NCBI RefSeq assembly: GCF_001500065.1
Contig: NZ_LQIN01000001.1
Coordinates: 124,001-188,000 of the forward strand
DNA: 64,000 bases
Source: Mycobacterium sp. IS-3022
GTDB taxonomy: Bacteria > Actinomycetota > Actinomycetes > Mycobacteriales > Mycobacteriaceae
Reading direction: 5' to 3'
Part shown: positions 41,176-50,278 of the stretch, piece by piece
Layout: each line of letters opens with the position of its first letter
Numbering within the stretch: the stretch's first letter is position 1
The notes under the pieces: generated by a model
What the model was told of the DNA's origin: nothing
The model's input: the letters and a program-made list of their open reading frames with translations, nothing else
Databases searched by the model: none
Program-made: the position numbers and the translations under genes

Positions 41176-42708
41176 ATGCCAGCCGAATTCGTCGCCGCGA
41201 TCGACCAGGGCACCACCAGCACCCGATGCATGATCTTCGACCACGGCGGCGCCGAAGTCGGTCGCCATCAACTCGAGCACGAGCAGATCCTGCCGAAGGC
41301 CGGTTGGGTCGAACACAATCCGGTCGAGATCTGGGAACGCACCGCTTCGGTCATCATGTCGGCGCTGAACAAGACGAACCTGGCGGCGACCGACCTGGCC
41401 GCGTTGGGCATCACCAACCAGCGGGAGACGGCGCTGGTCTGGAACAAGCGGACGGGCCGGCCGTACTACAACGCGATCGTGTGGCAGGACACCCGCACCG
41501 ATCGCATCGCCTCGGCGCTGGACCGTGATGGCCGTGGCGAAGTGATCCGCCGCAAGGCCGGCCTGCCGCCGGCGACCTACTTCTCGGCCGGCAAGGTGCA
41601 GTGGATCCTGGAGAACGTCGACGGCGTCCGGGAGGCCGCCGAGAGCGGCGAGGCGATCTTCGGTACGCCCGACACGTGGGTGTTGTGGAATCTGACCGGT
41701 GGTCCGCGCGGCGGGGCGCACGTCACCGATGTCACCAACGCCAGCCGCACCATGCTGATGAACCTGGAGACGCTGGACTGGGACGACGAACTGTTGTCGT
41801 TCTTCGGGATTCCGCGGCAGATGCTGCCGGAGATCAAGCCGTCGTCGTATCCGGAGTCGTACGGCATCACCCGCGACGACGGGCCGGTCGCCGGACAGGC
41901 GCCGCTGACCGGCATCCTCGGCGACCAGCAGGCGGCGATGGTCGGCCAGGTGTGCCTCGATGCCGGTGAGGCCAAGAACACCTACGGCACAGGGAATTTC
42001 CTGCTGCTGAACACCGGTGAGAAAATCGTGCGTTCTGAGAACGGCTTGCTGACCACGCTGTGCTACCAGTTCACCGACCGAGATGGGCCCGCCAAACCCG
42101 TTTACGCGCTGGAGGGTTCGATCGCGGTCACCGGTTCGGCCGTGCAGTGGCTGCGCGACCAACTGGGCATCATCAGCGGCGCGGCACAGAGCGAGGCGCT
42201 GGCGCGCCAGGTCGAGGACAACGGCGGCGTGTACTTCGTGCCCGCATTCTCGGGATTGTTTGCGCCGTATTGGCGTTCGGATGCCCGCGGCGCGATCGTC
42301 GGGCTGTCGCGGTACAACACCAACGCGCATCTGGCGCGGGCAACGCTCGAGGCGATCTGCTACCAGAGCCGCGACGTCGTCGACGCGATGGAGGCCGACT
42401 CCGGCGTGCGCATGGAGGTCCTCAAGGTCGACGGCGGCATCACCGCCAACGACCTGTGCATGCAGATCCAGGCCGACGTGCTCGGCGTCGACGTCGTCAA
42501 GCCGGTCGTCGCCGAGACCACCGCGTTGGGCGCGGCTTACGCCGCCGGTCTCGCGGTCGGGTTCTGGGAGAACGCCGACGACCTGCGGTCGAACTGGCAG
42601 GAGGGCAAGCGCTGGACGCCATCGTGGAGCGACGAGCAGCGCGAGTTCGCCTACGCCGGTTGGCAGAAGGCGGTGCAGCGCACGCTGGACTGGGTCGACG
42701 TCGAGTGA
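41176..42708 (+). CDS. glpK: Glycerol kinase
   Basis: 510 aa, FGGY family. N-terminal phosphate loop [19 protein letters not shown], substrate segments [20 protein letters not shown] and [13 protein letters not shown]-binding [12 protein letters not shown] and the C-terminal [18 protein letters not shown] signature. It phosphorylates glycerol to glycerol-3-phosphate. ATG 41176 is directly preceded by AAGGA, an unusually short spacing. A strong stem-loop begins within its stop codon. Confidence 0.97.
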   Translation: MPAEFVAAIDQGTTSTRCMIFDHGGAEVGRHQLEHEQILPKAGWVEHNPVEIWERTASVIMSALNKTNLAATDLAALGITNQRETALVWNKRTGRPYYNAIVWQDTRTDRIASALDRDGRGEVIRRKAGLPPATYFSAGKVQWILENVDGVREAAESGEAIFGTPDTWVLWNLTGGPRGGAHVTDVTNASRTMLMNLETLDWDDELLSFFGIPRQMLPEIKPSSYPESYGITRDDGPVAGQAPLTGILGDQQAAMVGQVCLDAGEAKNTYGTGNFLLLNTGEKIVRSENGLLTTLCYQFTDRDGPAKPVYALEGSIAVTGSAVQWLRDQLGIISGAAQSEALARQVEDNGGVYFVPAFSGLFAPYWRSDARGAIVGLSRYNTNAHLARATLEAICYQSRDVVDAMEADSGVRMEVLKVDGGITANDLCMQIQADVLGVDVVKPVVAETTALGAAYAAGLAVGFWENADDLRSNWQEGKRWTPSWSDEQREFAYAGWQKAVQRTLDWVDVE

Positions 42709-42755
42709 TTTGTGGAGCGCTAGCGGCGCTGACCGCCGCGAACACTCCACAAATC
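42707..42755. terminator. Bidirectional stem-loop between glpK and PadR gene
   Basis: A perfect 11-bp inverted repeat (GATTTGTGGAG at 42707-42717 and CTCCACAAATC at 42745-42755) starts in the glpK TGA. The 27-nt loop contains a second GC stem (AGCGGCG... CGCCGC). It lies between two converging genes, so it can terminate both. There is no long U-run, as usual for mycobacteria. Confidence 0.75.
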
Positions 42756-42769
42756 GCAAACCGGACGGT

Positions 42770-43495
42770 TTATTCAGACTCGCCGAGGATGCCGTAGATC
42801 TCGCGCCGGGCGTTGTTGACGATGTCGACGATCCGCTGTTGCTGCTCCTCGCCGGTGGCGTAGGCCGCCTGCGCGACGGCGCCCATCAACTGGGCGGCCG
42901 CGGTCTGGAGGTTGACGTGGCTCGGGTCGACGTTGTCGGCGATCTCCTCCCACGGCGCGGTCTCGACCTTCTCCACCGCGGTGCGGCCGTCGTTGGTGAG
43001 CGCGAAAAGCTTTTTGCTGCCGTCACTTTCGGTCGCCTCGATGAGCCCTTCGTCAACGAGCAACTGCAACGTCGGATACACCGACCCGGGGCTCGGCCGC
43101 CACAGGTTCTGGCTGCGCTCGGCGATCTCCTGGATCATCTCGTAGCCGTGCATCGGCCGTTCGGCGAGCAGTTTGAGGATCGCCGCGCGCACATCGCCGC
43201 GACGGCCACGGCCGCGACGGCGACCGCGGTGCAGGCCGCCGGGGCCGAAACCCGGGCCGAAGCCGGGGCGGAAGCCGAATCCGCCGCGCGGGTCGAAGCC
43301 GAATTCGAAGCCGCCGCGACCGGGACCGAAGCCGGGCGAGCCGCCGAAGCCCGGCCCGCCGTCGTGCTGGCGGAGTTGTTCACGCAGGTTCTCGCGGAAC
43401 TCGCGCCGGGCCTGCCGCCGCTGCTGATGCAGCGCGCGCCGGTCCAGTGGGGTGAAGCCGAAGTCGCCGGGCGGCGGCGTGAATGGGTTTGTCAT
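42770..43495 (-). CDS. PadR-family transcriptional regulator with Gly/Phe-rich N-terminal extension
   Basis: 241 aa. The winged-helix PadR core spans ~100-180 (VRAAILKLLAERPMHGYEMI, GSVYPTLQLLVDEGLIEATE), followed by a helical dimerisation tail. Residues ~45-90 are low-complexity Gly/Phe/Pro/Arg (GFGGSPGFGPGRGGFEFGF), unusual for a PadR protein and possibly disordered. A dyad of CGATA/TATCG elements lies in its promoter. Target and ligand are unknown. Confidence 0.88.
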   Translation of the reverse strand: MTNPFTPPPGDFGFTPLDRRALHQQRRQARREFRENLREQLRQHDGGPGFGGSPGFGPGRGGFEFGFDPRGGFGFRPGFGPGFGPGGLHRGRRRGRGRRGDVRAAILKLLAERPMHGYEMIQEIAERSQNLWRPSPGSVYPTLQLLVDEGLIEATESDGSKKLFALTNDGRTAVEKVETAPWEEIADNVDPSHVNLQTAAAQLMGAVAQAAYATGEEQQQRIVDIVNNARREIYGILGESE

Positions 43496-43536
43496 GTCCG
43501 TTTCCTTTGATCGTGAGAAAGCGCGTCGTGCGCTCC

Positions 43537-43567
43537 CGATACGTAGACGATATATCGGAAACTATCG
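43537..43567. promoter_or_regulatory. Candidate PadR operator upstream of the 42770-43495 gene
   Basis: Four half-sites form a nested dyad: CGATA (43537-43541), CGATA (43548-43552), TATCG (43553-43557), TATCG (43563-43567). The inner pair makes the palindrome CGATATATCG. It lies 40-70 nt ahead of the PadR start, consistent with autoregulation (inference). Confidence 0.5.
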
Positions 43568-44134
43568 TGATGCAACGTCGCGGCGCCGATCCCGGTCGTC
43601 GATCCCCTCGATCACCGACTGCGCCCACGCCGCTTCCATCGCGTTGAGCTGCAGCCCATATTCGAGAGCGGCTCGGCCGTAGAAGTGTCCGTCGCTGTCG
43701 TCCCAGGCGATCGAGTCGCGCAGCTTCTCGAGGCGGATGATCTCGGTTTGGGCGCGCTCGGCCATCGCCGCGAGGTGCTCGCGTGCCTGCTCATGAGTGA
43801 TCTCGCCGAGGAGGAAGATGCGCAGAAGCGCTGCGCTGCGAAACGGCGGATCATCCTGGGGATTGACGATCCACCGCCGCAACTCGGCCCGGCCCGCCGC
43901 GGTGATGCGGTACTCCTTGCGGCCACGTGGCCCGATGGCCGAAACCTCGATCAACCCGGCGTCGGCCAGCTTGTTGAGCTCGCCGTACAACTGGCTCTGC
44001 GTGGCCGGCCACACGTTGGCCATCGACTTCTCGAAGTGCTTGAGCAAGTCGTACCCACTGGCCGGCTCTTGGGCAAGGAGTCCCAGCGCCGCAATTCGCA
44101 AACTCACCGCTCCACCATACTTCACTCTTGACAT
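43562..44134 (-). CDS. PadR-family regulator with C-terminal Vir_act_alpha_C-like domain
   Basis: 190 aa. Winged helix LRIAALGLLAQEPASGYDLL, YGELNKLADAGLIEV and GRKEYRITAAGRAEL; then a coiled-coil-like helical domain (EQAREHLAAMAERAQTEII). ATG 44134 lies inside one of two tandem palindromes, so if that start is right, repressor binding would cover its own start codon; GTG 44125 is a possible alternative. It is divergent from the carotenoid oxygenase gene, its likely target. Confidence 0.88.
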   Translation of the reverse strand: MSRVKYGGAVSLRIAALGLLAQEPASGYDLLKHFEKSMANVWPATQSQLYGELNKLADAGLIEVSAIGPRGRKEYRITAAGRAELRRWIVNPQDDPPFRSAALLRIFLLGEITHEQAREHLAAMAERAQTEIIRLEKLRDSIAWDDSDGHFYGRAALEYGLQLNAMEAAWAQSVIEGIDDRDRRRDVASR

Positions 44135-44152
44135 GTCAGAAGTGACATGTCA
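44129..44152. promoter_or_regulatory. Tandem palindromic operator between PadR and carotenoid oxygenase genes
   Basis: The perfect 10-bp palindrome TGACATGTCA occurs twice, at 44129-44138 and 44143-44152, separated by 4 nt. The centre also reads as TGTCA-N4-TGACA. It sits 30 nt before the oxygenase ATG and over the PadR start, so one dimer pair could repress both directions. Confidence 0.75.
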
Positions 44153-44182
44153 GTGTCGGGTCACCGACTTCAGGAGACGCAG

Positions 44183-45517
44183 ATGACCGAGACGACCGAT
44201 TCGACACTCTTCGGCACCGACGACTTCTTCCGGCGCGGCAACTACGCCCCGGTCGTAGACGAACTGACCGAATACGACCTCCCGGTGCACGGCGCGATAC
44301 CGCCGGAGCTGGACGGCTGGTATCTGCGCAACGGGCCCAATCCACGCCAGGCATCGGCGCACTGGTTCACCGGTGACGGCATGATCCACGGCGTCCGCAT
44401 CGAATGCGGCCGGGCCAAGTGGTACCGCAACCGGTGGGTGCGAACCGACAGTTTCATCTCCGACTTTCCGCTCTACAACGCCGACGGCACCCGCAATCTG
44501 CGGGCGAGCGTCGCCAACACGCACGTCGTCAACCACGCGGGCAGAACTCTCGCGCTCGTCGAATCGTCCCTGCCCTACGAGATCACCAACGATCTGGAGA
44601 CGTTGGGTGCCTACGATTTCGGCGGCAAACTCGTCGACTCCATGACGGCTCATCCCAAGATCTGCCCGACGACCGGCGAGTTGCACTTCTTCGGGTACGG
44701 CAACATCTTCGCCCCGCACGTGACGTATCACCGCGCCGACGCCACCGGCGAGTTGACTGTCAACCGGCCGCTCGACGTGCCGGCGCTGACGATGATGCAT
44801 GACTTCGCGCTGACCGCGTCGTACGTCGTCTTCATGGATCTGCCCATCGTGTTCGACCTCGACATCGCCATGAAGGCCGCAAGTGACATGCCGTACCGCT
44901 GGGACGACGATTACGGCGCTCGCTTCGGCCTGCTGCGCCGCGACGACCCGTTCGGCGAGGTGCGGTGGTTCGAGATCGACCCGTGCTATGTGTTCCACGT
45001 CGCGAACGCGTACGACAACGGGGATTCGGTTGTGCTGCAGGCGGTCCGCTACCCCGAGTTGTGGCGGGGCACCGGCGGTTTCGAGGCCGACGGCGTGTTG
45101 TGGAGTTGGACGATCGATCCCTCCACGGGCACCGTCTCCGAACGTCAGCTCGACGAGCGCGCGGTCGAGTTCCCGCGCATCGACGACCGGTTGGCCACCT
45201 TGCCGGCCCGCTATGCCGTCGCCGTCGGAGACGGCCGGCTCGTCCGCTACGAGCTGTCGACCGGCGCCGCGCTGGAGCACACCTTCGGTACTGCACAAGC
45301 CCCCGGTGGCCCTGGCGAGGCGGTGTTCGTCCCATCGGCATCGGCGCCCGCCGACGAGAGCAGCGGCTGGTACCTCGGCTACGTCTACGATCCGGCGCGC
45401 GACGGCAGCGACCTCGTCATCATCGACGCGTCCGACTTCTCGGGGCCGCCGGTCGCGAGAATTGAGCTACCGCAACGGGTTCCCTACGGCTTCCACGGAA
45501 ACTGGATCGCCGGTTGA
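44183..45517 (+). CDS. Carotenoid cleavage oxygenase
   Basis: 444 aa, seven-bladed RPE65/CCO family. The four iron-ligand histidines are in TAHPKICP, MMHDFALT, VFHVANAYD and the C-terminal GFHGNWIAG. ELDGWYLRNGPNP is the conserved N-terminal block. It oxidatively cleaves carotenoids or apo-carotenoids. ATG 44183 has GGAG at 7 nt. Its 3' end overlaps the convergent AraC gene by 51 nt. No carotenoid synthesis genes are in the window. Confidence 0.92.
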   Translation: MTETTDSTLFGTDDFFRRGNYAPVVDELTEYDLPVHGAIPPELDGWYLRNGPNPRQASAHWFTGDGMIHGVRIECGRAKWYRNRWVRTDSFISDFPLYNADGTRNLRASVANTHVVNHAGRTLALVESSLPYEITNDLETLGAYDFGGKLVDSMTAHPKICPTTGELHFFGYGNIFAPHVTYHRADATGELTVNRPLDVPALTMMHDFALTASYVVFMDLPIVFDLDIAMKAASDMPYRWDDDYGARFGLLRRDDPFGEVRWFEIDPCYVFHVANAYDNGDSVVLQAVRYPELWRGTGGFEADGVLWSWTIDPSTGTVSERQLDERAVEFPRIDDRLATLPARYAVAVGDGRLVRYELSTGAALEHTFGTAQAPGGPGEAVFVPSASAPADESSGWYLGYVYDPARDGSDLVIIDASDFSGPPVARIELPQRVPYGFHGNWIAG

Positions 45518-46447
45518 CGCGCTCGCGGCGCGGTGGGTGTTCGGGCTGACGCCGTAGGCCCGCTTGAATGCGCTGCTGAGCGCGAACGGCGTGCTGTAGC
45601 CGACCTGCCGCGCGACCGCCGCGATCGTCGCTCCGCTTGACTGGAGCAGATCGGCGGCGAGCGCGAGCCGCCAACCGGTCAGGAACGCGATCGGTGGTTC
45701 ACCGACCAGCTCTGTGAACCTGCGAGCGAACACTGCCCGCGACGAACCCACCGCCGCAGCGAGATTCGCAACCGTCCAGGGCTGCTCGGGATTGTTGTAG
45801 ATCAGTTTGAGCGCAGGTCCGACGACGGGGTCCTGTTCGGCGTGCCACCACGTCGGCGCGTTGCAGTCACGACCGAACCAGGCCCTCAGCACCGCGATCA
45901 GCAGCACATCGAGCAGGCGGTCCAGGTAGGCCTCCTGCCCGGGGCCCTCACAGCCCGCCTCGGCGCCGAGCAGGTCCACCAGCGGCGTGTCCCACTCGTC
46001 GGCCCGCAGCACCAGCACAGAGGGCAGCACGTCCAACAGGCGGGCGCTGACCTCGCTACGGCCCTCGTAGGCGCAGATCACCGACCGGGTCGCGCCGGAC
46101 GCATTGTTGCCCCAGGTCCGCACGCCGATCGACATCGCGAATTCCAGGGTGTCGCCGGTCAGCGTCGTGCAGCGCTGACCGGGATGGATGACGGCCATCG
46201 GGGCGGTCGACGGGTCATCGGCGAACACATAGTGGTCGATGCCGCGGGTCAATGCGACGTCGCCGGGATGCAGCCACGTCGTTCCGCTGGATTCGCCCAC
46301 GATGGCTGCGCTGCCATGTGTCTGGCAGATCAGTGTCAGCGGCGCGTCATCGCGGATAGACAGCGACCACGGCGGGTCCATCCGCATCCGCAGCACAAAC
46401 GCGCCGCGCGCCCGCACCCCGTCGAGCAAGCCGACAACGGCGTCCAC
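45467..46447 (-). CDS. AraC-family regulator with cupin-type N-terminal domain
   Basis: 326 aa. A cupin_6-like sensor (SGTTWLHPGDVALTRG) precedes two AraC helix-turn-helices (VANLAAAVGSSRAVFARRF; TIAAVARQVGYSTPFALSSA) and the signature FKRAYGVSPNTHR. GTG 46447 is preceded by TAGGCT 6 nt upstream, suggesting a leaderless message. It converges on the carotenoid oxygenase with overlap and could regulate it or the TetR neighbour. Confidence 0.9.
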   Translation of the reverse strand: MDAVVGLLDGVRARGAFVLRMRMDPPWSLSIRDDAPLTLICQTHGSAAIVGESSGTTWLHPGDVALTRGIDHYVFADDPSTAPMAVIHPGQRCTTLTGDTLEFAMSIGVRTWGNNASGATRSVICAYEGRSEVSARLLDVLPSVLVLRADEWDTPLVDLLGAEAGCEGPGQEAYLDRLLDVLLIAVLRAWFGRDCNAPTWWHAEQDPVVGPALKLIYNNPEQPWTVANLAAAVGSSRAVFARRFTELVGEPPIAFLTGWRLALAADLLQSSGATIAAVARQVGYSTPFALSSAFKRAYGVSPNTHRAASASTGDPVSVEAVGNPLR

Positions 46448-46456
46448 GGTTTGAGC

Positions 46457-47098
46457 CTATCCCGCGGGTGCGCGGTAGCTCGCCAGGAAGACGGCGACAC
46501 CGGCGGCGACGTGCCGGTCGACGTCGATCGCTTCGAGCACATCGGGCCCGCCGTGAAACAGCGCCTGGTCGATGCACCTGCCGACGATTAGGAATGCGAA
46601 ATGTTCTGCGGCCAACTCGGGTTCGGGCGCACGGAGCAGACCGCGGCCGTGCAGGTGACCGAAAGAGTCGGCGTAGGCGGCCAGCGTTCGGGCAGGCGCG
46701 CGCTCGTAGTACAACCGCGCCAGTGCCGGCGATCGATTGGCCTCGCCGACAATGAGCCGGCGCAACTGCACGACGGGTTCCTGCAGGACCGCGCGCAGAT
46801 AGTCACCCGCAAGAGCGGTCAGGTCCGCCTCGAGATCGGAGGTCTCGGCGAGCGCCTCGATGCGGTCGGCAAACGGGGCGACCGTGCCCTCGAGAGCGTC
46901 GTCGACGATCGCAAGAAGCAGTTCCTGCTTGTCGCCGAAGTGTTTGTACACCGTCTGCTTGGACACCTCGGCCGTCGCGGCCACCTGATCCATGCTGGTG
47001 CCCTGGTAACCGTTGCCGAGGAACAGCGCACGGCCCGCGGACAGGATCGATGCGCGCTTGCGGGCCGACCGGCCGAGGGCATCCGTCGTCACGGTCAC
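46457..47098 (-). CDS. TetR-family transcriptional regulator
   Basis: 213 aa. N-terminal HTH: RASILSAGRALFLGNGYQGTS, then VAATAEVSKQTVYKHFGDK; the C-terminal ligand domain is of the TetR_C AefR-like type (LRRLIVGEANRSPALARLYY). GTG start. It is divergent from a DUF998 membrane protein, with inverted ACTGGAC elements between them. Probably it represses that gene and itself. Confidence 0.9.
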   Translation of the reverse strand: MTVTTDALGRSARKRASILSAGRALFLGNGYQGTSMDQVAATAEVSKQTVYKHFGDKQELLLAIVDDALEGTVAPFADRIEALAETSDLEADLTALAGDYLRAVLQEPVVQLRRLIVGEANRSPALARLYYERAPARTLAAYADSFGHLHGRGLLRAPEPELAAEHFAFLIVGRCIDQALFHGGPDVLEAIDVDRHVAAGVAVFLASYRAPAG

Positions 47099-47105
47099 AT
47101 ATGGT

Positions 47106-47142
47106 ACTGGACAGTCTAGTTCTCAGTACTGTACCGTCCAGT
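47106..47142. promoter_or_regulatory. Candidate TetR operator
   Basis: ACTGGACAGT (47106-47115) and its inverted near-copy ACCGTCCAGT (47133-47142) flank a short TA-containing centre (CAGTACTG). They lie in the 64-nt gap between the divergent TetR and DUF998 genes. Confidence 0.55.
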
Positions 47143-47162
47143 CTATTAGGAGGGAGTGCTCG

Positions 47163-47828
47163 ATGACCACGACTGACTGTCCGCCCCTGCATGTGCGGGT
47201 GACCAAGTCGCTGCTGGGCTACGGCATCATCGCCGGACCGATCTACGTCGTCGTCGCGGCCGCGCAGGCACTCACCCGAGACGGCTACGACCCGACACGG
47301 CACGCGATCAGCCAACTCGCCAACGGCCCATGGGGGTGGATCCAGATCGTCAACTTTCTGGTCACCGGCGCCATGACCGTCGCCGCGGCCGTTGGCGTGC
47401 GCCGCGCACTCGGTCGGGGACGCCGGTCCGCCTGGGCGTCGGCGCTGCTCGGCGCCTACGGCGTCGGACTGCTCGGCGCCGGCGTCTTCCGCGCGGATCC
47501 GTCGGACGGCTTCCCACCCGGCACGCCGCCGGGGATGGGCGAAGTGAGCTGGCACGGCATGGCGCACTTCGCGATCGCCGGCCTCGCGTTCGGATGTCTG
47601 GTGGCCGCCTGCTTCGTGTTCGCCGGCTGGTTCGCAGGCAGCGGTGACGCGGCGAGGGCGTGGTTCTCGCGCACCACCGGTGCCGTCTTCGGGCTGAGTT
47701 TCCTCGCGCTGGCGTCCGGAACAGGCGGAGCCGCAGCGGTTCTGACCTTCACCGCGGCCGTTGTGCTGGTATGGGGTTGGTTGACGGCGGTGTCGACCAA
47801 GCTCTATCGCGACGTGCTGGCCACCTAG
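47163..47828 (+). CDS. DUF998 integral membrane protein
   Basis: 221 aa with six predicted TM helices (first GIIAGPIYVVVAAAQAL). The loop DGYDPTRHAISQLANGPWGW is the DUF998 mark. ATG 47163 follows AGGAGGG at 6-10 nt. It is probably controlled by the divergent TetR. Biochemical role unknown. Confidence 0.82.
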   Translation: MTTTDCPPLHVRVTKSLLGYGIIAGPIYVVVAAAQALTRDGYDPTRHAISQLANGPWGWIQIVNFLVTGAMTVAAAVGVRRALGRGRRSAWASALLGAYGVGLLGAGVFRADPSDGFPPGTPPGMGEVSWHGMAHFAIAGLAFGCLVAACFVFAGWFAGSGDAARAWFSRTTGAVFGLSFLALASGTGGAAAVLTFTAAVVLVWGWLTAVSTKLYRDVLAT

Positions 47829-47895
47829 ACGCGCGCGTATGCGCGCAGGACGCTCGACGATGGCATTCGGCTGCGCGCACCGATTGACTGAAGCC

Positions 47896-48390
47896 ATGAC
47901 TGCAAGCCCCTTCGTCATCCTTACCTCGGTTGCCGCGCTCGCCGCGGCGGCGGCCGCGGGCATGATGTATGTGTTCTCGACCTTCGTGCTGCGCGGGCTC
48001 GATCGGACGGGACCGGTAGACGCGATCACCGCGATGCGTGGAATCAACGCCGAGGCGAACACCAATGCGCCGTTCCTGATCGGCTATTTCGGTTCGGCGA
48101 TTCTCGCAGTCGCCGTCGGTGTGATGGCCGTCGTGAAGTGGGGCGAACCCGGCAGCGTCTGGGTGTTGGTGGGCGCCGCCTTCGGTGTGCTCGCCGCGAT
48201 CATCACGATCGCGTTCAACGTGCCGCTGAACAACCACCTCGACACCGTCGACCCTGCCGGCCTTTCGATCGCCGAGGCGGCACGTGAATGGCGGGAGTAC
48301 TACTCGCCGTGGACCGCATGGAATCACGTGCGCACGGCCACCAGCATCACCGCGGCGATACTGATGGTGATAGCTCTGCGCTACAACTGA
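47896..48390 (+). CDS. DUF1772-type small membrane protein (anthrone oxygenase-like)
   Basis: 164 aa with four TM helices. MMYVFSTFVLRGLDR, MRGINAEANTNAPF, FNVPLNNHL and WREYYSPWTAWNHVRT match the DUF1772 pattern seen in anthrone-oxygenase-like proteins. ATG 47896 starts 68 nt after the DUF998 gene; co-transcription is likely. No substrate can be suggested. Confidence 0.82.
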   Translation: MTASPFVILTSVAALAAAAAAGMMYVFSTFVLRGLDRTGPVDAITAMRGINAEANTNAPFLIGYFGSAILAVAVGVMAVVKWGEPGSVWVLVGAAFGVLAAIITIAFNVPLNNHLDTVDPAGLSIAEAAREWREYYSPWTAWNHVRTATSITAAILMVIALRYN

Positions 48391-48392
48391 AT

Positions 48393-49256
48393 TCAGCGGG
48401 GCGGGGCGAACCCCCCGGAGTCCGGACGCGGCATCGGTTGCGGTGGAAGGTTCACCGGTGGTGGCGTTTGATACCCCGGCCAGTGCTGCTGGCGTGCCGA
48501 CTGCGCTGCCTGCAGGCGAGCCAATTCCCGGCGATGCCGCTCGGCCAGTACCGCGGCGAGTACGAGCTGCGGCGGCGTACCCGGCGGCGGTGGCGGTGAG
48601 ATCTGCGCGACGACGCCTGCGGTGATCCGGTATGCCATCTGTTCGCGAACCGCAGGGTTCAATTGCGCTGCCCGGCCGAGGAACTGGCGCGCCAGCTCCG
48701 CCTGCTCGGGCCGAAGTCCGGACAGCTGTAACGACGATGCCCACCAGGCGAGCTGCGGCGGCATCGGCGGTGGGGGCGACATCCGCGGAGCGCGTTCGCT
48801 GATCACCACGGTGCCGGCGAAGATGTCCCCGAGCCGTTTCCCTTTGGCCGACAACAAGCTGCAGATCACCGCGGGACCGCCGGCGAGCATCCAGATTTCG
48901 ATCACGCCGGACAGCGCGCGAAAGAACGCCTGCCGGAAGCGTTCCGGGCCGCCGTCTTCGGACACCACCCGAAGCCCCATCGCAATCTTGCCCAGCGACC
49001 GACCCCGTGTCGCGGTCTCGAATACGAGCGGATACCCGAGCAGGGCCAGCACCGTGAAGATGATCATCACCGCCGCCGACAGCGCCGGATCGAACTGGGT
49101 GATCGTCAGCGAAAAAAGCAGCAGCCCGATCAGATAGAGCAGGAAGACCACGGTGACGTCGATGAGCGCTGCGACCGCGCGAACCGGAAGCTGGGCGATC
49201 TGAACATCAAGGACCACCGCGTCCCCGGTCACGACTGGTTCCTGCGGCCCGACCAT
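48393..49256 (-). CDS. RDD-family membrane protein (Rv3695 type)
   Basis: 287 aa. The RDD domain has RAVAALIDVTVVFLLYLIGL and RGRSLGKIAMGLRVV, with GKRLGDIFAGTVVISER. The C-terminal ~130 residues are cytosolic and Pro/Gln-rich (PPPVNLPPQPMPRPDSGG). It is divergent from spoIIM by 29 nt, as in M. tuberculosis Rv3695/Rv3694c. Function unknown, likely envelope or ion homeostasis. Confidence 0.88.
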   Translation of the reverse strand: MVGPQEPVVTGDAVVLDVQIAQLPVRAVAALIDVTVVFLLYLIGLLLFSLTITQFDPALSAAVMIIFTVLALLGYPLVFETATRGRSLGKIAMGLRVVSEDGGPERFRQAFFRALSGVIEIWMLAGGPAVICSLLSAKGKRLGDIFAGTVVISERAPRMSPPPPMPPQLAWWASSLQLSGLRPEQAELARQFLGRAAQLNPAVREQMAYRITAGVVAQISPPPPPGTPPQLVLAAVLAERHRRELARLQAAQSARQQHWPGYQTPPPVNLPPQPMPRPDSGGFAPPR

Positions 49257-49285
49257 AACGCGACACGCTACTAGGATTCGGATTC

Positions 49286-50278
49286 GTGGATGTCGACGCG
49301 TTCGTGCTGGCGCACCGCCGGACGTGGGACCGGCTCGAACAGCTGGTCAAGCGGCGCCGCCGGCTCACCGGCGCCGAAGTCGTCGAGCTCGTCGACCTCT
49401 ACCAGCGCGTGTCGACGCACCTGTCTATGCTGCGCGCCGCATCCGCCGACCCGGTAGTGGTGGGCCGGTTGTCGGGCCTGGTGGCGCAGGCGCGTAGCGC
49501 GGTGACCAGTGTGCACGCACCGCTGTGGCGGGAGTTCGTCCGGTTCTGGACGGTGTCGTTTCCGGTGGTCGCTTACCGGTCCAGGCGGTGGTGGCTTAGC
49601 ACGGCCGTCGTGTTCCTCGTCGTCTCTGCGGTCATCGCGTTGTGGGTGTCGGGCAGTCCGGAGGTGCGGGCGTCGATCGGCACACCGGACGAGCTCCACC
49701 AGCTGATCAACAACGACTTCGCCTCGTACTACAGCGAGAACCCGGCCGGCTCGTTCGCGCTTCAGGTCTGGGTGAACAACGCCTGGGTTTCCTTGCAATG
49801 CCTTGGGTTTGCGATCCTGCTCGGCATTCCCATTCCGTACATCCTGTTCCAGAACGCCGCCAATCTCGGCGTGAGTGCGGGGTTGATGTTCGGCGCGGGC
49901 AAAGGCGACATCTTCCTCGGTCTCATCACACCGCACGGCCTGCTCGAACTGACCGCGGTGTTCCTGGCGGCGGGCGCCGGGATGCGGTTGGGCTGGACAG
50001 TGATCTCGCCGGGGGACCGGCCGCGCGGACAGGCGCTCGCCGAACAAGGCCGCGCGATCGGTGCGGTGGCCGGTGGGCTGGTGGCGGTGCTCCTGGTGTC
50101 TGGCCTCATCGAGGCACTCGTGACACCTTCGCCGCTGCCGACTGCGGCCCGCATAGGCATCGGCGTGGCGGTCGAGATCGCTTTCCTGGCTTACATATTC
50201 CACTTCGGACGCCGAGCCGAGCGGGCCGGTGAGACCGGAGACGTCGAGCACGCGCCCGATGTGGTGCCGACCGGCTAG
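49286..50278 (+). CDS. Stage II sporulation protein M-family membrane protein (Rv3694c type)
   Basis: 330 aa. N-terminal cytosolic helices (HRRTWDRLEQLVKRRRRLTG), then ~6 TM segments with the SpoIIM block FGAGKGDIFLGLITPHGLLE. GTG 49286 has TAGGAT 8 nt before it, a leaderless pattern. In non-sporulating actinobacteria it accompanies the MoxR/DUF58 operon and RDD gene, so an envelope role is likely. Its TAG stop is part of a CTAG that flanks an inserted element. Confidence 0.9.
   Translation: MDVDAFVLAHRRTWDRLEQLVKRRRRLTGAEVVELVDLYQRVSTHLSMLRAASADPVVVGRLSGLVAQARSAVTSVHAPLWREFVRFWTVSFPVVAYRSRRWWLSTAVVFLVVSAVIALWVSGSPEVRASIGTPDELHQLINNDFASYYSENPAGSFALQVWVNNAWVSLQCLGFAILLGIPIPYILFQNAANLGVSAGLMFGAGKGDIFLGLITPHGLLELTAVFLAAGAGMRLGWTVISPGDRPRGQALAEQGRAIGAVAGGLVAVLLVSGLIEALVTPSPLPTAARIGIGVAVEIAFLAYIFHFGRRAERAGETGDVEHAPDVVPTG

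Noticed and set aside
40399..42759. 786-aa minus-strand frame covering glpK
   Set aside because: Only its C-terminal third is the methyltransferase; the rest is antisense to glycerol kinase and has no family signature.
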